A stretch of 64,000 nucleotides of DNA from Deinococcus betulae (GTDB lineage: Bacteria; Deinococcota; Deinococci; Deinococcales; Deinococcaceae). Under the pieces are notes generated by a model. It was not told the origin of the DNA. It ran no database searches and saw only the letters and a program-made list of their open reading frames with translations. Made by a program: the position numbers and the translations under genes. The stretch covers positions 1 to 64,000 of the forward strand of contig NZ_JAIQXU010000018.1 of assembly GCF_020166395.1 (NCBI RefSeq), given 5' to 3'. This document shows positions 18,812 to 27,400 of this stretch, in pieces (position 1 is the stretch's first letter; every line of letters begins with the position of its first letter).

Positions 18812-19797
18812 CCCACTATCTGGGCGTTCGTGTCCTGGCCACCGCGCAGGCGTTGCCGTCGCGCATAGTCCCAACCGCCGAGGTCGCCGCGCTGTGCGGC
18901 GTGCCCGCCGAACTGGCCCTGAAACGCAGCGGTGTGCGGGAGCGCCGCTGGATTTCGGGGGCAGAAACGGCCCTGACCCTGGGGGCCCAGGCGGCCCGCG
19001 ACGCCCTAGCCGCAGCGGGCCTGACGGTGGGCGATGTGGACGTACTGCTGAACGCCAGCGGCAGTCAGCTGCAACCCATTCCTGACGGCGCCGCCCTGTT
19101 TGCCCGCGAATTGGGCCTGCGCGGGGCCGCCACCTACAGCCTGCACGGCACCTGCCTGAGCTTTCTGCTGGCCCTGCAGCACGCCGCCCTGCTGATTCAC
19201 ACCGGTCAAGCGCGCCACGTCCTGATTATTTCCAGTGAGGCGGGTAGCCTGGGCCTGAACCCCGCGCAGCCCGAAAGCACGCTGCTGATTGGTGACGGGG
19301 CCGCCGCCGTACTGCTGGGGCCGCCCGAGCGGCCTGGGCAAGGCGTGCAGGCCGCGCGCATTGAAACCTACCCGGAAGGCGCCGATCACACCCGCATTCG
19401 GGGCGGCGGCACGCTGAAAATGCCGCAGCAGCCGGGGGTGCAGCTCGCCGACCTTACCTTTGACATGCAGGGCCTGCAGGTGCTGAAACTGGCCTCGCGG
19501 GTGGTGCCCGCCTTTCTGGAGCGGCTGCGGCCAGGGCTGAGTACCGGATTACCAGGCATTGACCGGGTCGTGCCGCACCAGGCCAGTCAGGCGGGGCTGG
19601 ACCTGATGGGGCGCTATGAGTGGCCAGCGGCCCAGATAGAAGTGACCCTGCCCACGCTGGGAAATGTGATTGCCGCCAGCCTGCCGCTGACCTTGCATCA
19701 GGCGCTGTCGCGGGGGGCGGTGGGGGCAGGGGAGACGGTGCTGCTGGTGGGGACGGGGGCGGGGCTGATCGCGGGCGGGGTAATTTTGAGGTTGTAG
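18808..19797 (+). CDS. 3-oxoacyl-ACP synthase III family protein (OleA/FabH-like)
   Basis: A 329-aa thiolase-fold condensing enzyme. The catalytic triad of the KAS III/OleA family is visible: Cys116 in LHGTCLSF, His257 in VVPHQAS and Asn286 in TLGNVIAAS. The C terminus GAGLIAGGVILRL is the usual end of the fold. It is the last gene of a four-gene overlapping operon without fatty-acid housekeeping genes, so a specialised claisen condensation is more likely than FabH itself. FabH-type housekeeping function cannot be excluded from sequence. Start ATG at 18808 overlaps the preceding stop. Confidence 0.87.
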   Translation: MTHYLGVRVLATAQALPSRIVPTAEVAALCGVPAELALKRSGVRERRWISGAETALTLGAQAARDALAAAGLTVGDVDVLLNASGSQLQPIPDGAALFARELGLRGAATYSLHGTCLSFLLALQHAALLIHTGQARHVLIISSEAGSLGLNPAQPESTLLIGDGAAAVLLGPPERPGQGVQAARIETYPEGADHTRIRGGGTLKMPQQPGVQLADLTFDMQGLQVLKLASRVVPAFLERLRPGLSTGLPGIDRVVPHQASQAGLDLMGRYEWPAAQIEVTLPTLGNVIAASLPLTLHQALSRGAVGAGETVLLVGTGAGLIAGGVILRL

Positions 19798-20090
19798 AGG
19801 GGTTGGGAGTGCTGGCCCCCTCTCCAGACGAGAGAGGTCTTCGCCTGGCTAGGGAGCTCGTCGGTACGCCTGAGACCCTGTGGAGTTTCAAGGATGGTCT
19901 TCCTCACGAAAACGACGACTCGAAACTCTGCTTGCAGACGATGATGAGACGACTGCTATGTTCTGGAGGCGCCGACAGTGGCTTTCCATCTATATCTCGC
20001 TCTTTTGCACAGCTCTTTGAGTCTGCTTAGAGTTCATCTGGCATGCTGCTGGATTCAATCGGAATCCGTGTGACAAGCTGACACGTAAGG
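19798..20090. other. Intergenic stretch with a dispersed repeat copy
   Basis: No gene is visible in this 293-bp gap. Its right end contains a 33-nt repeat (20041-20073) also found at 57201-57233. Confidence 0.5.
20041..20073 (-). repeat. Dispersed 33-nt repeat, copy 1
   Basis: Read on the minus strand, this 33-mer matches 57201-57233 at 28 of 33 positions, with the shared core TCCGATTGAATC. It lies 17 bp upstream of the macro-domain gene, where it may carry a promoter or a hairpin arm. Confidence 0.6.
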
Positions 20091-20690
20091 ATGCGCCCAT
20101 CACTCACCCTTTACCTGCGGGACCGGAACGAAGAGGTCGTCTCTGGCTGGCAGCAGCAGTTCGCCTTGCTGCCGAATGTTCACGTCTCGCAGGGCGATAT
20201 CTTCGATCTCCGTGCAGACGCGGTTCTCAGCCCTGCCAACAGCTTTGGTTTCATGGATGGGGGCATTGATCTGGTCTATACCCAGCGCTTCGGCTGGCAG
20301 CTGCAAGAACGCCTGCAAGATGAGTTGCGCCGTCACTTCTTCGGAGAACTGCCGGTTGGTCAGGCCCTGGTGATCGAGACTTACGACGCCGAGATTCCGT
20401 ACCTGATCTGTGCCCCCACCATGCGCGTACCGAGCCAGGTGCCCGAAAGCGTGAATGCTTACCTGGCGTTCCGGGCTGCCTTACTTGCGGTGCGTGCCTT
20501 TCAGCAGGAGCACCCAGGAGCAATCACCTCGGTGCTGAGCCCTGGGCTGTGTACGGCGATTGGCGGGATGCCAGGAAACCGCAGCGCCCAGCAGATGGCG
20601 GCGGCGTACGGCGTCTGTGTGCTTGGCCAGGAGAACCGTCCGATGACGCTGGGCCAGGCCGTCCAGGAGCACCACCGCCTGCTGAGCTGA
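20091..20690 (+). CDS. Macro-domain protein
   Basis: A 199-aa protein with the macro-domain signature: GDIFDLRADAVLSPANSFGFMDGGID (about residues 36-61), the loop that binds ADP-ribose, and SPGLCTAIGGMP (about 148), the second phosphate-binding loop. Such proteins remove or bind ADP-ribose or its acetylated form; phage and bacterial members can also reverse nucleic-acid ADP-ribosylation. A TAAGG ribosome-site-like sequence is directly before the ATG. No ADP-ribosyltransferase partner is adjacent. Confidence 0.85.
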   Translation: MRPSLTLYLRDRNEEVVSGWQQQFALLPNVHVSQGDIFDLRADAVLSPANSFGFMDGGIDLVYTQRFGWQLQERLQDELRRHFFGELPVGQALVIETYDAEIPYLICAPTMRVPSQVPESVNAYLAFRAALLAVRAFQQEHPGAITSVLSPGLCTAIGGMPGNRSAQQMAAAYGVCVLGQENRPMTLGQAVQEHHRLLS

Positions 20691-21055
20691 ATGCTGAAGT
20701 GGTGCTCCTGCGCTGCGGCTCTGCTTCTACAGACAGACCAGTCGTGACACTACCTCTGGCACGAGAGAGAACAGCTGAGGGCACTGGCAAACTGCCATTG
20801 CTTCGACTGCGTATGGCGTCCCTATATCCAGCCTCGACGCCATCCTGTCGCTTCTTGCCTGCGCGTCCCAACCCCTCACCTGAATCTGGGCGAGAACAGG
20901 GCAAGGTGGCGTGGTGCGTGTTGGCTCCTCTTTTGAAGTGCTCGGTCTTTCCTCTTCAAGCTGGAGAGGCTTTCAGAGGTGTGCTCCACCCTTCAGATCC
21001 CTTTTGGCCTTCACCCCTGTCCATTTCCCTGTGCTTCCCCGCCCACTGAGCCCGC
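20691..21055. other. Intergenic stretch without recognisable gene
   Basis: About 365 bp between the macro-domain gene and the aroA promoter. Open frames exist but read as low-complexity Ser/Pro/Cys/Arg-rich text. No RNA gene or clear terminator seen. Confidence 0.4.
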
Positions 21056-21068
21056 TACTCTGACCCGC

Positions 21069-22388
21069 ATGGACGGCCTGCCGGATAAGTTCGATGTCAT
21101 CGTGTACCCCGCCGCAGAACTGCGCGGTGAACTGCGGGCGCAGCCCAGCAAGAACTACACCACGCGTTACCTGCTGGCCGCCGCGCTGGCCCAGGGCGAA
21201 ACGCGCGTGGTGGGGGCCGCAACCAGCGAGGACGCGGGGGCCATGCTGCGCTGCCTGCGCGACTGGGGTGCGGGCGTGGCCCTGGTGGGCGAAGACGTGG
21301 TCATTCGCGGCTTCGGCGCGCGGCCCAGCGCGGGCGTCACCCTGAATCCGGGCAATGCCGGGGCCGTGGCGCGCTTTCTAATGGGCGTGGCGGCCCTGAC
21401 CACGGGCACCACCTTCGTCACCGATTATCCCGATTCGCTGGGCAAGCGGCCCCAGGGGGACCTGCTGGAGGCATTAGAGCGGCTGGGCGCGAGGGTACAG
21501 AGCCAAGACGGACGGCTGCCCGTCACCATCAGCGGGCCAGTGCGCGGCGGGGTGGTGGAGGTCAGCGCCGAGCGGTCCAGCCAGTACGCCAGCGCGCTGA
21601 TATTCCTGGCGCCGCTGCTGCCGGGCGGGCTGGACCTGCGCCTGACGGGCGACATCAAGAGTCACGCCCCGCTGCGGCAGACGCTGGACACGCTGGCGGC
21701 CTTTGGGGTGCAGGCCAGCGCGGCGGGTGACCTGAGCCGCATCACCATTCCGGGCGGGCAGGCCTACCGCGCCGGGCGCGTGACGGTGCCGGGCGACTAT
21801 CCCGGCAGCGCGGCGATTCTGGCGGCGGCCGTCACCCGTCCGGGTGTGGTTCGCCTGACCAACCTGCGCGAACACGACCTTCAGGGCGAGCGCGAGGCCC
21901 TGGCTGTTCTGCAAGAAATGGGCGCCGATCTGACCCGCGAGAGCGACACTGTGACGGTGCGGGGTGGCCAGCCGCTGCACGCGGTCACGCGCGACGGCGA
22001 CGGCTTTACCGATGCCGTGCAGGCCCTGACGGCAGCGGCCGCGCTGGCCAGTGGCACAACCACCTGGGAGAATGTCGCTACCCTGCGCCTGAAGGAATGC
22101 GACCGCATCTCGGACACCCGGCGCGAGTTGGAGCGGCTGGGCCTGACGGTGGAGGAGACGGCAGACAGCCTCACTGTGACAGGAACTCCGGCCCTGGCCG
22201 GGGGCGTCACCGCTGACGGACACGGCGACCACCGCATGATCATGCTGCTAACCGTGCTGGGCCTGAATGCCCAGGCGCCTCTGCGGATTACTGGCGCGCA
22301 CCACATCCGCAAGAGTTACCCGCAGTTTTTCCGGCATCTGGAAGCGCTGGGCGCCCGCTTCGAGTACCCCGAGGCCACCCGCGCCTGA
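21069..22388 (+). CDS. aroA: 3-phosphoshikimate 1-carboxyvinyltransferase (EPSP synthase)
   Basis: Cytosolic shikimate-pathway enzyme that joins phosphoenolpyruvate to shikimate-3-phosphate. The 439-aa product carries QPSKNYTTRYLLAAALAQG (substrate-binding Lys in the first domain), LNPGNAGAVARFLMGVAAL, the LRLKECDRI motif and DHRMIM near the C terminus, all typical of AroA. The start at 21069 is supported by a TACTCT box (21056-21061) 7 nt upstream; an earlier in-frame ATG at 20979 is rejected. Its product feeds chorismate used by the trp operon at 30-33.5 kb. Confidence 0.95.
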   Translation: MDGLPDKFDVIVYPAAELRGELRAQPSKNYTTRYLLAAALAQGETRVVGAATSEDAGAMLRCLRDWGAGVALVGEDVVIRGFGARPSAGVTLNPGNAGAVARFLMGVAALTTGTTFVTDYPDSLGKRPQGDLLEALERLGARVQSQDGRLPVTISGPVRGGVVEVSAERSSQYASALIFLAPLLPGGLDLRLTGDIKSHAPLRQTLDTLAAFGVQASAAGDLSRITIPGGQAYRAGRVTVPGDYPGSAAILAAAVTRPGVVRLTNLREHDLQGEREALAVLQEMGADLTRESDTVTVRGGQPLHAVTRDGDGFTDAVQALTAAAALASGTTTWENVATLRLKECDRISDTRRELERLGLTVEETADSLTVTGTPALAGGVTADGHGDHRMIMLLTVLGLNAQAPLRITGAHHIRKSYPQFFRHLEALGARFEYPEATRA

Positions 22389-22747
22389 AGGGGAGGAGGT
22401 TTGCGCCGCTCGCTTCTCCCTTTGCAGGGAACTGGGAAAGCTCAGCCCGCATCGCGTCGATTCGGGGCCGACCGCCGCAGGCTCTGAGCAGCCACAGCGA
22501 TGAGATGGCAGCGATAGAGGAGAAGGCTGGCGCCCTTCCGGCGTGCCCTGGAAGTCAGCGCACTCCTGTGAGGAGCTGGGGGCACTGAGCTGTGTGTCTC
22601 GGCCGCTTCGCCCCTTTCTCAGCCCCCGCTTCTCAACGCTGTCACTTTCCCGATGCCCCAACTTGGACGCTGTGCAGATGCGGCAACAGAAAGGCAGAAG
22701 CGTCTCTACACTGAGGGTCAGTTCTCTGACAGGAGGCTACAGATCCC
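22389..22747. promoter_or_regulatory. 359-bp intergenic region with YiaAB promoter
   Basis: No gene is convincing here. At its right end a TACACT -10 box (22708-22713) and an AGGAGG ribosome site (22728-22733) precede the YiaAB ATG at 22748, so this transcript has a short 5' UTR rather than being leaderless. Confidence 0.55.
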
Positions 22748-23029
22748 ATGACCCAGTACACGAACCCCGACATTCACGGTGACTCGCCCGCGTGGCTCAG
22801 TTTTATCTGGATTGCGTTTCTCGTCAGTCTTAGCCTGATGGTGCTGGGCATCTACTTCATTCCGGTGGACTGGTGGATTAAGGGCTACCTGTATATGGGT
22901 ACTCTGTTCCTGACCGCCAGCACCTTGACCCTCAGCAAGAGCCTGCGCGACAAGCATGAACACGAGCGCCTGGTCAACCGCGTCAAGAGTGCGCGCACCG
23001 AGCAGGTCCTCAGCAAGTACGAAGGCTAA
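22748..23029 (+). CDS. YiaA/YiaB-type two-helix inner-membrane protein
   Basis: A 93-aa protein with two transmembrane helices (about 17-38 and 46-66) separated by the short PVDWWIKGYLYMG turn, the hallmark of the YiaAB domain. The C-terminal cytoplasmic tail is charged (KSLRDKHEHERLVNRVK). The family is widespread and of unknown function. It has its own ribosome site (AGGAGG) and looks monocistronic, with the lipoprotein gene starting 55 bp downstream. Confidence 0.88.
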   Translation: MTQYTNPDIHGDSPAWLSFIWIAFLVSLSLMVLGIYFIPVDWWIKGYLYMGTLFLTASTLTLSKSLRDKHEHERLVNRVKSARTEQVLSKYEG

Positions 23030-23084
23030 GCGGCCGCTGAGCGCTCCGCCATCTGCGCCTCACCCCGCCCTGCTGTGATGGGGC

Positions 23085-24206
23085 ATGACCCCACGTGCCT
23101 GCGCCGCCCTGCTTACGCTCGCCCTGATGGGCACTGCCTGCACCCAGTCGGGCACCAAGCCTGAGCCCACCCCGCCGGAAACGAGTGGATTTACCGTTCC
23201 AGCGGGCTTTACGGTCACCCTGTACGCCGAAGGCTTTAAAAAGCCGCGCCTGATGACGGTGGCCAGCAACGGTGACGTGCTGCTCAGCGACACGGAAGCG
23301 GGCACGGTCTACGTCCTGCCCGACCGCAACCGCGACGGCAAGGCCGACAGTAAAGAGGTGTATGCCAGCGGCCTGAATCAGCCGCACGGCCTGGCGATTC
23401 AGGGCGGCTTTCTGTACGTGGCCAACACCGACGGCGTGGTGCGCTTTCCCTACGCGGCGGGCGACACGAAGGCCAGTGGGACGGCGCAGGCGGTGGTGGC
23501 GCTGCCGGCGGGCGGCGGCCACTCCACCCGCACGGTGGTGTTCGGGCCAGACGGCCGCATGTACGTCTCGGCCGGCAGCACCTGCAATGTCTGCGAGGAA
23601 ACGGATTCCCGCCGCGCGGCAGTCTGGGTCTACGACGCCGACGGCAAGAACGGCCGGTTGTTTGCCAGCGGCCTGCGCAACGCCGTGGGCCTGGAGTGGT
23701 CAGGGGGGCAGCTGTACGCCACCAACAATGGCCGCGACCAGCTGGGCAACGACATTCCCCCTGAAGCCTTCTGGCGGGTAACGGACGGCGGCTTTTACGG
23801 CTGGCCGTACTGCTACCCCACCCAGGCTGGCCAGCCACAGGTCTGGGACAGTAATTTTGGCAAACGCACGGCGGCCACCTGCACGGGCGCCGCCCCGGCC
23901 CTGGGGCTCACCACCGCGCACTCGGCGCCGCTGGGCCTGGCGTTTTACACGGGCACCACCTTCCCGGCCGCCTATAAGGGGCAGATGTTCGTGGCGCTGC
24001 ACGGCAGCTGGAACCGCACTGAAAAAAGCGGCTACAAGGTGATTACAGTCAATCCCCAGACCGGCCTGACCGCCGATTTCCTGACTGGTTTTCTGAAAGG
24101 CGATGCCGTCGCTGGCCGCCCGGTGGACCTCGCCGTGGCGGGAGACGGCGCCCTGCTGCTCACCGACGACGGGGCTGGCAAGGTCTGGCGGATTCAGGCC
24201 CGCTGA
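23085..24206 (+). CDS. PQQ-dependent sugar dehydrogenase-like beta-propeller lipoprotein
   Basis: A 373-aa exported protein with a signal peptide ending LALMGTAC; Cys19 may be lipidated although -3 is not the usual Leu. The mature part is a six-bladed beta-propeller of the soluble glucose/sorbosone dehydrogenase family: GLNQPHGLAIQGGFLYVANTDGVVRF, GGGHSTRTVVFGPDGRMYVS, SGLRNAVGLEW and GWPYCYPT. Members oxidise sugars or aldoses with PQQ in the periplasm, but many lack known substrates. The propeller extends to the C terminus. Start codon ATG at 23085. Confidence 0.85.
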   Translation: MTPRACAALLTLALMGTACTQSGTKPEPTPPETSGFTVPAGFTVTLYAEGFKKPRLMTVASNGDVLLSDTEAGTVYVLPDRNRDGKADSKEVYASGLNQPHGLAIQGGFLYVANTDGVVRFPYAAGDTKASGTAQAVVALPAGGGHSTRTVVFGPDGRMYVSAGSTCNVCEETDSRRAAVWVYDADGKNGRLFASGLRNAVGLEWSGGQLYATNNGRDQLGNDIPPEAFWRVTDGGFYGWPYCYPTQAGQPQVWDSNFGKRTAATCTGAAPALGLTTAHSAPLGLAFYTGTTFPAAYKGQMFVALHGSWNRTEKSGYKVITVNPQTGLTADFLTGFLKGDAVAGRPVDLAVAGDGALLLTDDGAGKVWRIQAR

Positions 24207-24297
24207 CAACGGCTGCCTGTTCTATTGAGGGGCCAACCACGCCCCGCCACTCCACTTTTGCCACTGTCTCTGTCGGAGACTCACTGTGTTCGCCCCA

Positions 24298-24329
24298 GCG
24301 TGGTTGAGGATTATCACCCTCGACCACGC
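24298..24329. repeat. Inverted repeat between sugar dehydrogenase and SNF2 genes
   Basis: GCGTGGT (24298-24304) pairs with ACCACGC (24323-24329), extended by GAGG/CCTC. It has no T run, so it is an imperfect terminator or another structured site. Confidence 0.45.
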
Positions 24330-24412
24330 CGAGTTCTGCTGTGGGGACCCGCCTCCGGGTCACGTCCAACAACCTCCACCGCTTTTTTCCTGGGCGCGCT
24401 AGACTCGGGGGC

Positions 24413-24490
24413 GTGTTTGTTCCCGCCGCATTGCCGCTCCTCGCCCTTGTGTCGGGACGGGCTGCCCGCTCCGCACCCCGCGCGCCGTGA
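24413..24490 (+). CDS. Leaderless 25-codon mini-cistron overlapping the SNF2 start
   Basis: TAGACT (24400-24405) stands 7 nt before a GTG at 24413, the window's standard leaderless spacing. This GTG opens a 25-codon frame whose TGA (24488-24490) overlaps the GTG start of the SNF2 gene (24487). The SNF2 frame itself has no promoter box at the right distance. The arrangement suggests that ribosomes enter at the leaderless mini-ORF and reinitiate on the helicase gene. The peptide (hydrophobic start, Arg-rich end) may have no function of its own. An alternative is a frameshift in the true N terminus. Confidence 0.45.
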   Translation: MFVPAALPLLALVSGRAARSAPRAP

Positions 24491-27400
24491 AGCTCAGCCG
24501 CCTGCCGCCTGGGTTCGCCCTGGACACTGCCGCGCAGGGACTGGCGCTGCGCGCCGAAGCCGTGCAGGACATCCAGAGTGCCTGGACTGACCTGGGCTGG
24601 CACGCCGAGGCCAATGTGACCGACGGCGGCATGGTGTACCACGCCACGGCCGACCTGCTGCCGCCGCCTGACCCGCAGCTGCGGGGCTCCAGCTGCACCT
24701 GTGGCCGCTACCGCTGCCGGCATGTGGCCGCTCTGGTGCTGTCCACCGACCCGCCGCCCGGCCCGCGCCCAGTCCCCAAAGACGCTGCGCCCGAGGACGC
24801 GCCGGCTGAAGAACCGCTGGACGCCCGCACCCAGCAGTGGCTGGCCTCCTTTACTGAGAGCCGCAGCCCCGGCCGGGGGAGGCAGTTTGAACTGCGCTAC
24901 GTGCTCCGCCTGCTGCCCCCCAGCAGCACAGTCGGCGGCGCGCGGCGGGTAGCGCTGCGGCTGGTGCGCCTGCCGGTGCGCAGCGAGGGCGGCGCCGACC
25001 TGCGCGGAGCCGAAACCTACGCGCTGCCCCGGACGCTGTCGACGGCCCCTGCCTTCGCTCGGCGTGACGCGGGCCTCCTGCGGCTGCTGGAGGTGGCGGC
25101 CACCCCCACCCACGAACCTGGGCGCTGGCAGGAAGAACTGCACGCCCTGAACGACCACCCGGCGGCCGACCTGCTGCTGGAGCAGTTGCTGGAAACGGGC
25201 CGCCTCTGCTGGGAGCGCCCTGAACTGCCCCTCCTGCGGGGACCGGACCTGCGCGGCACCCTGGCCTGGCTGGCCGATGGACGCGGCGCCCAGACGCCGA
25301 CCCTTCACCTGGAAGACGCGCCTAACGCTGTAGTGCTGCCCACCCCGCGCCCCTGGGCGGTGCAGCCCCAGGCGCAGCAGCTCTGCCGCGTGCAGGTGGG
25401 CGCGCCCGCCGACACAGTGGCGCGCTTTCTGGCAGGGCCGGCCCTGCCTCCCGCGCAGGCGGTGGCGCTGGCCCACGCCATCACGGCGTCTGGGCTGAAC
25501 CTGCCCATTCCCCAGACGGTGCAGGTGCGCGAGGAGCGGCTGCCGTACACCCCGCAATTGCACCTGAGCGCGCGCCCAGCCCTCCACCACGCTTATAGCG
25601 GCGCCCGCACCCCGGTGACGCTGCCCGTCGCCGAACTGCGCCACGCCTACGCGGGCCTGACGGTGCCGGACGCCCACAGCCCCGGTGGGCCGGCCGTGTT
25701 CCGGGGCGGCGTCCTGACCCGCGTGACCCGTGACCCGGAGGCCGAGCGCGAGGCCGCGCACACCGTCGCCCTGGCCGGCTTTCTGACCCTGGACGACGCT
25801 TACGGCCACGAATACACCCTGAGTGCCCCCGGCGACACCGAGACCCTGCTGACGGCCGGTGACGACGACGCCTGGATGGACTTCATGCGCCGGGGCCGGG
25901 CCGACCTGGAACTGCAAGGGGTCAGTGTCCACGTTCACCCCGATTTTCCTCTGAATTACGCCGAGATCACCGACTGGTACGGCGAGGCCGACGACAGCCA
26001 CGGCGGCTGGTTCACCCTGGACCTGGGCATCGTGGTGGACGGGCAGCGCCTCTCGCTGATTCCCATCCTGGCCGACCTGATCGCCCGCCAGCCGCACCTC
26101 TTTACTCCTGAAGCCCTGGCGGAGCTGCCCGACGATGAGGTGCTGCACGCATCCCTGGACGATGGCCGCCGCGTGGCGCTGCCTGCTGGCCGGGTGCGGG
26201 CGATTCTGGGCGTGCTGGTGGAGTTGAATCTGCGTGACCTGCCGCCAGGGCCCCTGAGGCTCCCGCTGCTGGACGCCGCCCGCCTGGCCCAGCTGGAAGA
26301 GGCGGTGCAGGCCCGCTGGCTGGGCGCCGAGCGCCTGCTGGAACTGGGGCGCCGCCTGCGCGACTTTACCGGTGTGCGTGACATCGAGCCGCCGCCGGGG
26401 CTGAGGGCGGACCTGCGCCCCTATCAGCGCCAGGGCGTGGCCTGGCTGCAATTCCTGCGGGAATACGAGATGGGCGGCATTCTGGCCGACGACATGGGGC
26501 TTGGTAAGGCGCAGCCACTGGACGCCCGCCTCCTGACGCCGCTGGGCTGGCGCCGAATGGGCGAGGTGCAGGTGGGGGACCACGTTATCGGCCGTGACGG
26601 GCGCCCCACTCGGGTGATTGGCGTCTATCCACAGGGGAAGCGGCCTATCTACCGCGTGACCCTGACCGACGGCGCCAGTGTGGAGGTAGATGAGGAGCAT
26701 CTCTGGGCCGTGAACACCCCGGTTCGCAAGCGGCGCGGCCTGCCGGAACGGGTGCTGACCACCGCGCAGATTCGGGCCTCGCTGACCGACGCGGCAGGCA
26801 ACCTTAGGCATTACCTCCCGGTGGTGGAGGCGGTGCAGTTTGCGCCGCAGGCCTTATCCGTTGACCCCTATACCCTGGGTGCTCTGCTGGGCGACGGCCA
26901 CCTGACGCATGGGTTGGGCATTACGTCAGAAGACGAGTTGGTTGGGGCCCTGGCGTTGCCTGCGGGCGTGGAAGCCCGGCACGCCGAGCGCCTGACGGAG
27001 CGGGTCAGCACCTACCGACTGGTGAGTGGCGGGCGCTGGACCCCCAACCCGCTGAAAGATGACTTGAAAGCCCTGGGCCTCCACGGCTGCAACGGCCGGG
27101 CCAAGTTCATTCCGGAGGTGTACCTGCGCGGCAGTCCCGAACAGCGGCTGGCCGTGCTGCAAGGCCTCCTGGATACCGACGGTTACGCAGGCGTGGTGAT
27201 TGAGTACGCCAGCGTGTCCGAAGCCCTGGCGCGCGGCGTGGTGGAACTGGTGCAGTCGCTGGGGGGCACTGCCCGTCTCCGGCAGAAGGTGACCACGCAC
27301 GTCTATCAGGGAGAGAGGCGCACCGGCCACGCCTGGCGCGTGACACTCAAGCTGCCTGCGCATCTTGACCCTTTCCGGCTGACCGCCAAACTGGCTGCAT

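Noticed and set aside
20549..21049. A 166-codon plus-strand frame across the gap before aroA
   Set aside because: It begins inside the macro-domain gene in another frame, and its sequence is Ser/Pro/Arg/Cys-rich without structure.
24160..26811. A minus-strand open frame of 883 codons opposite the SNF2 gene
   Set aside because: It lies antisense to the clearly coding, intein-containing SNF2 frame and has low-complexity Gln/Arg/Gly/His text. Long antisense frames are common in GC-rich coding DNA.
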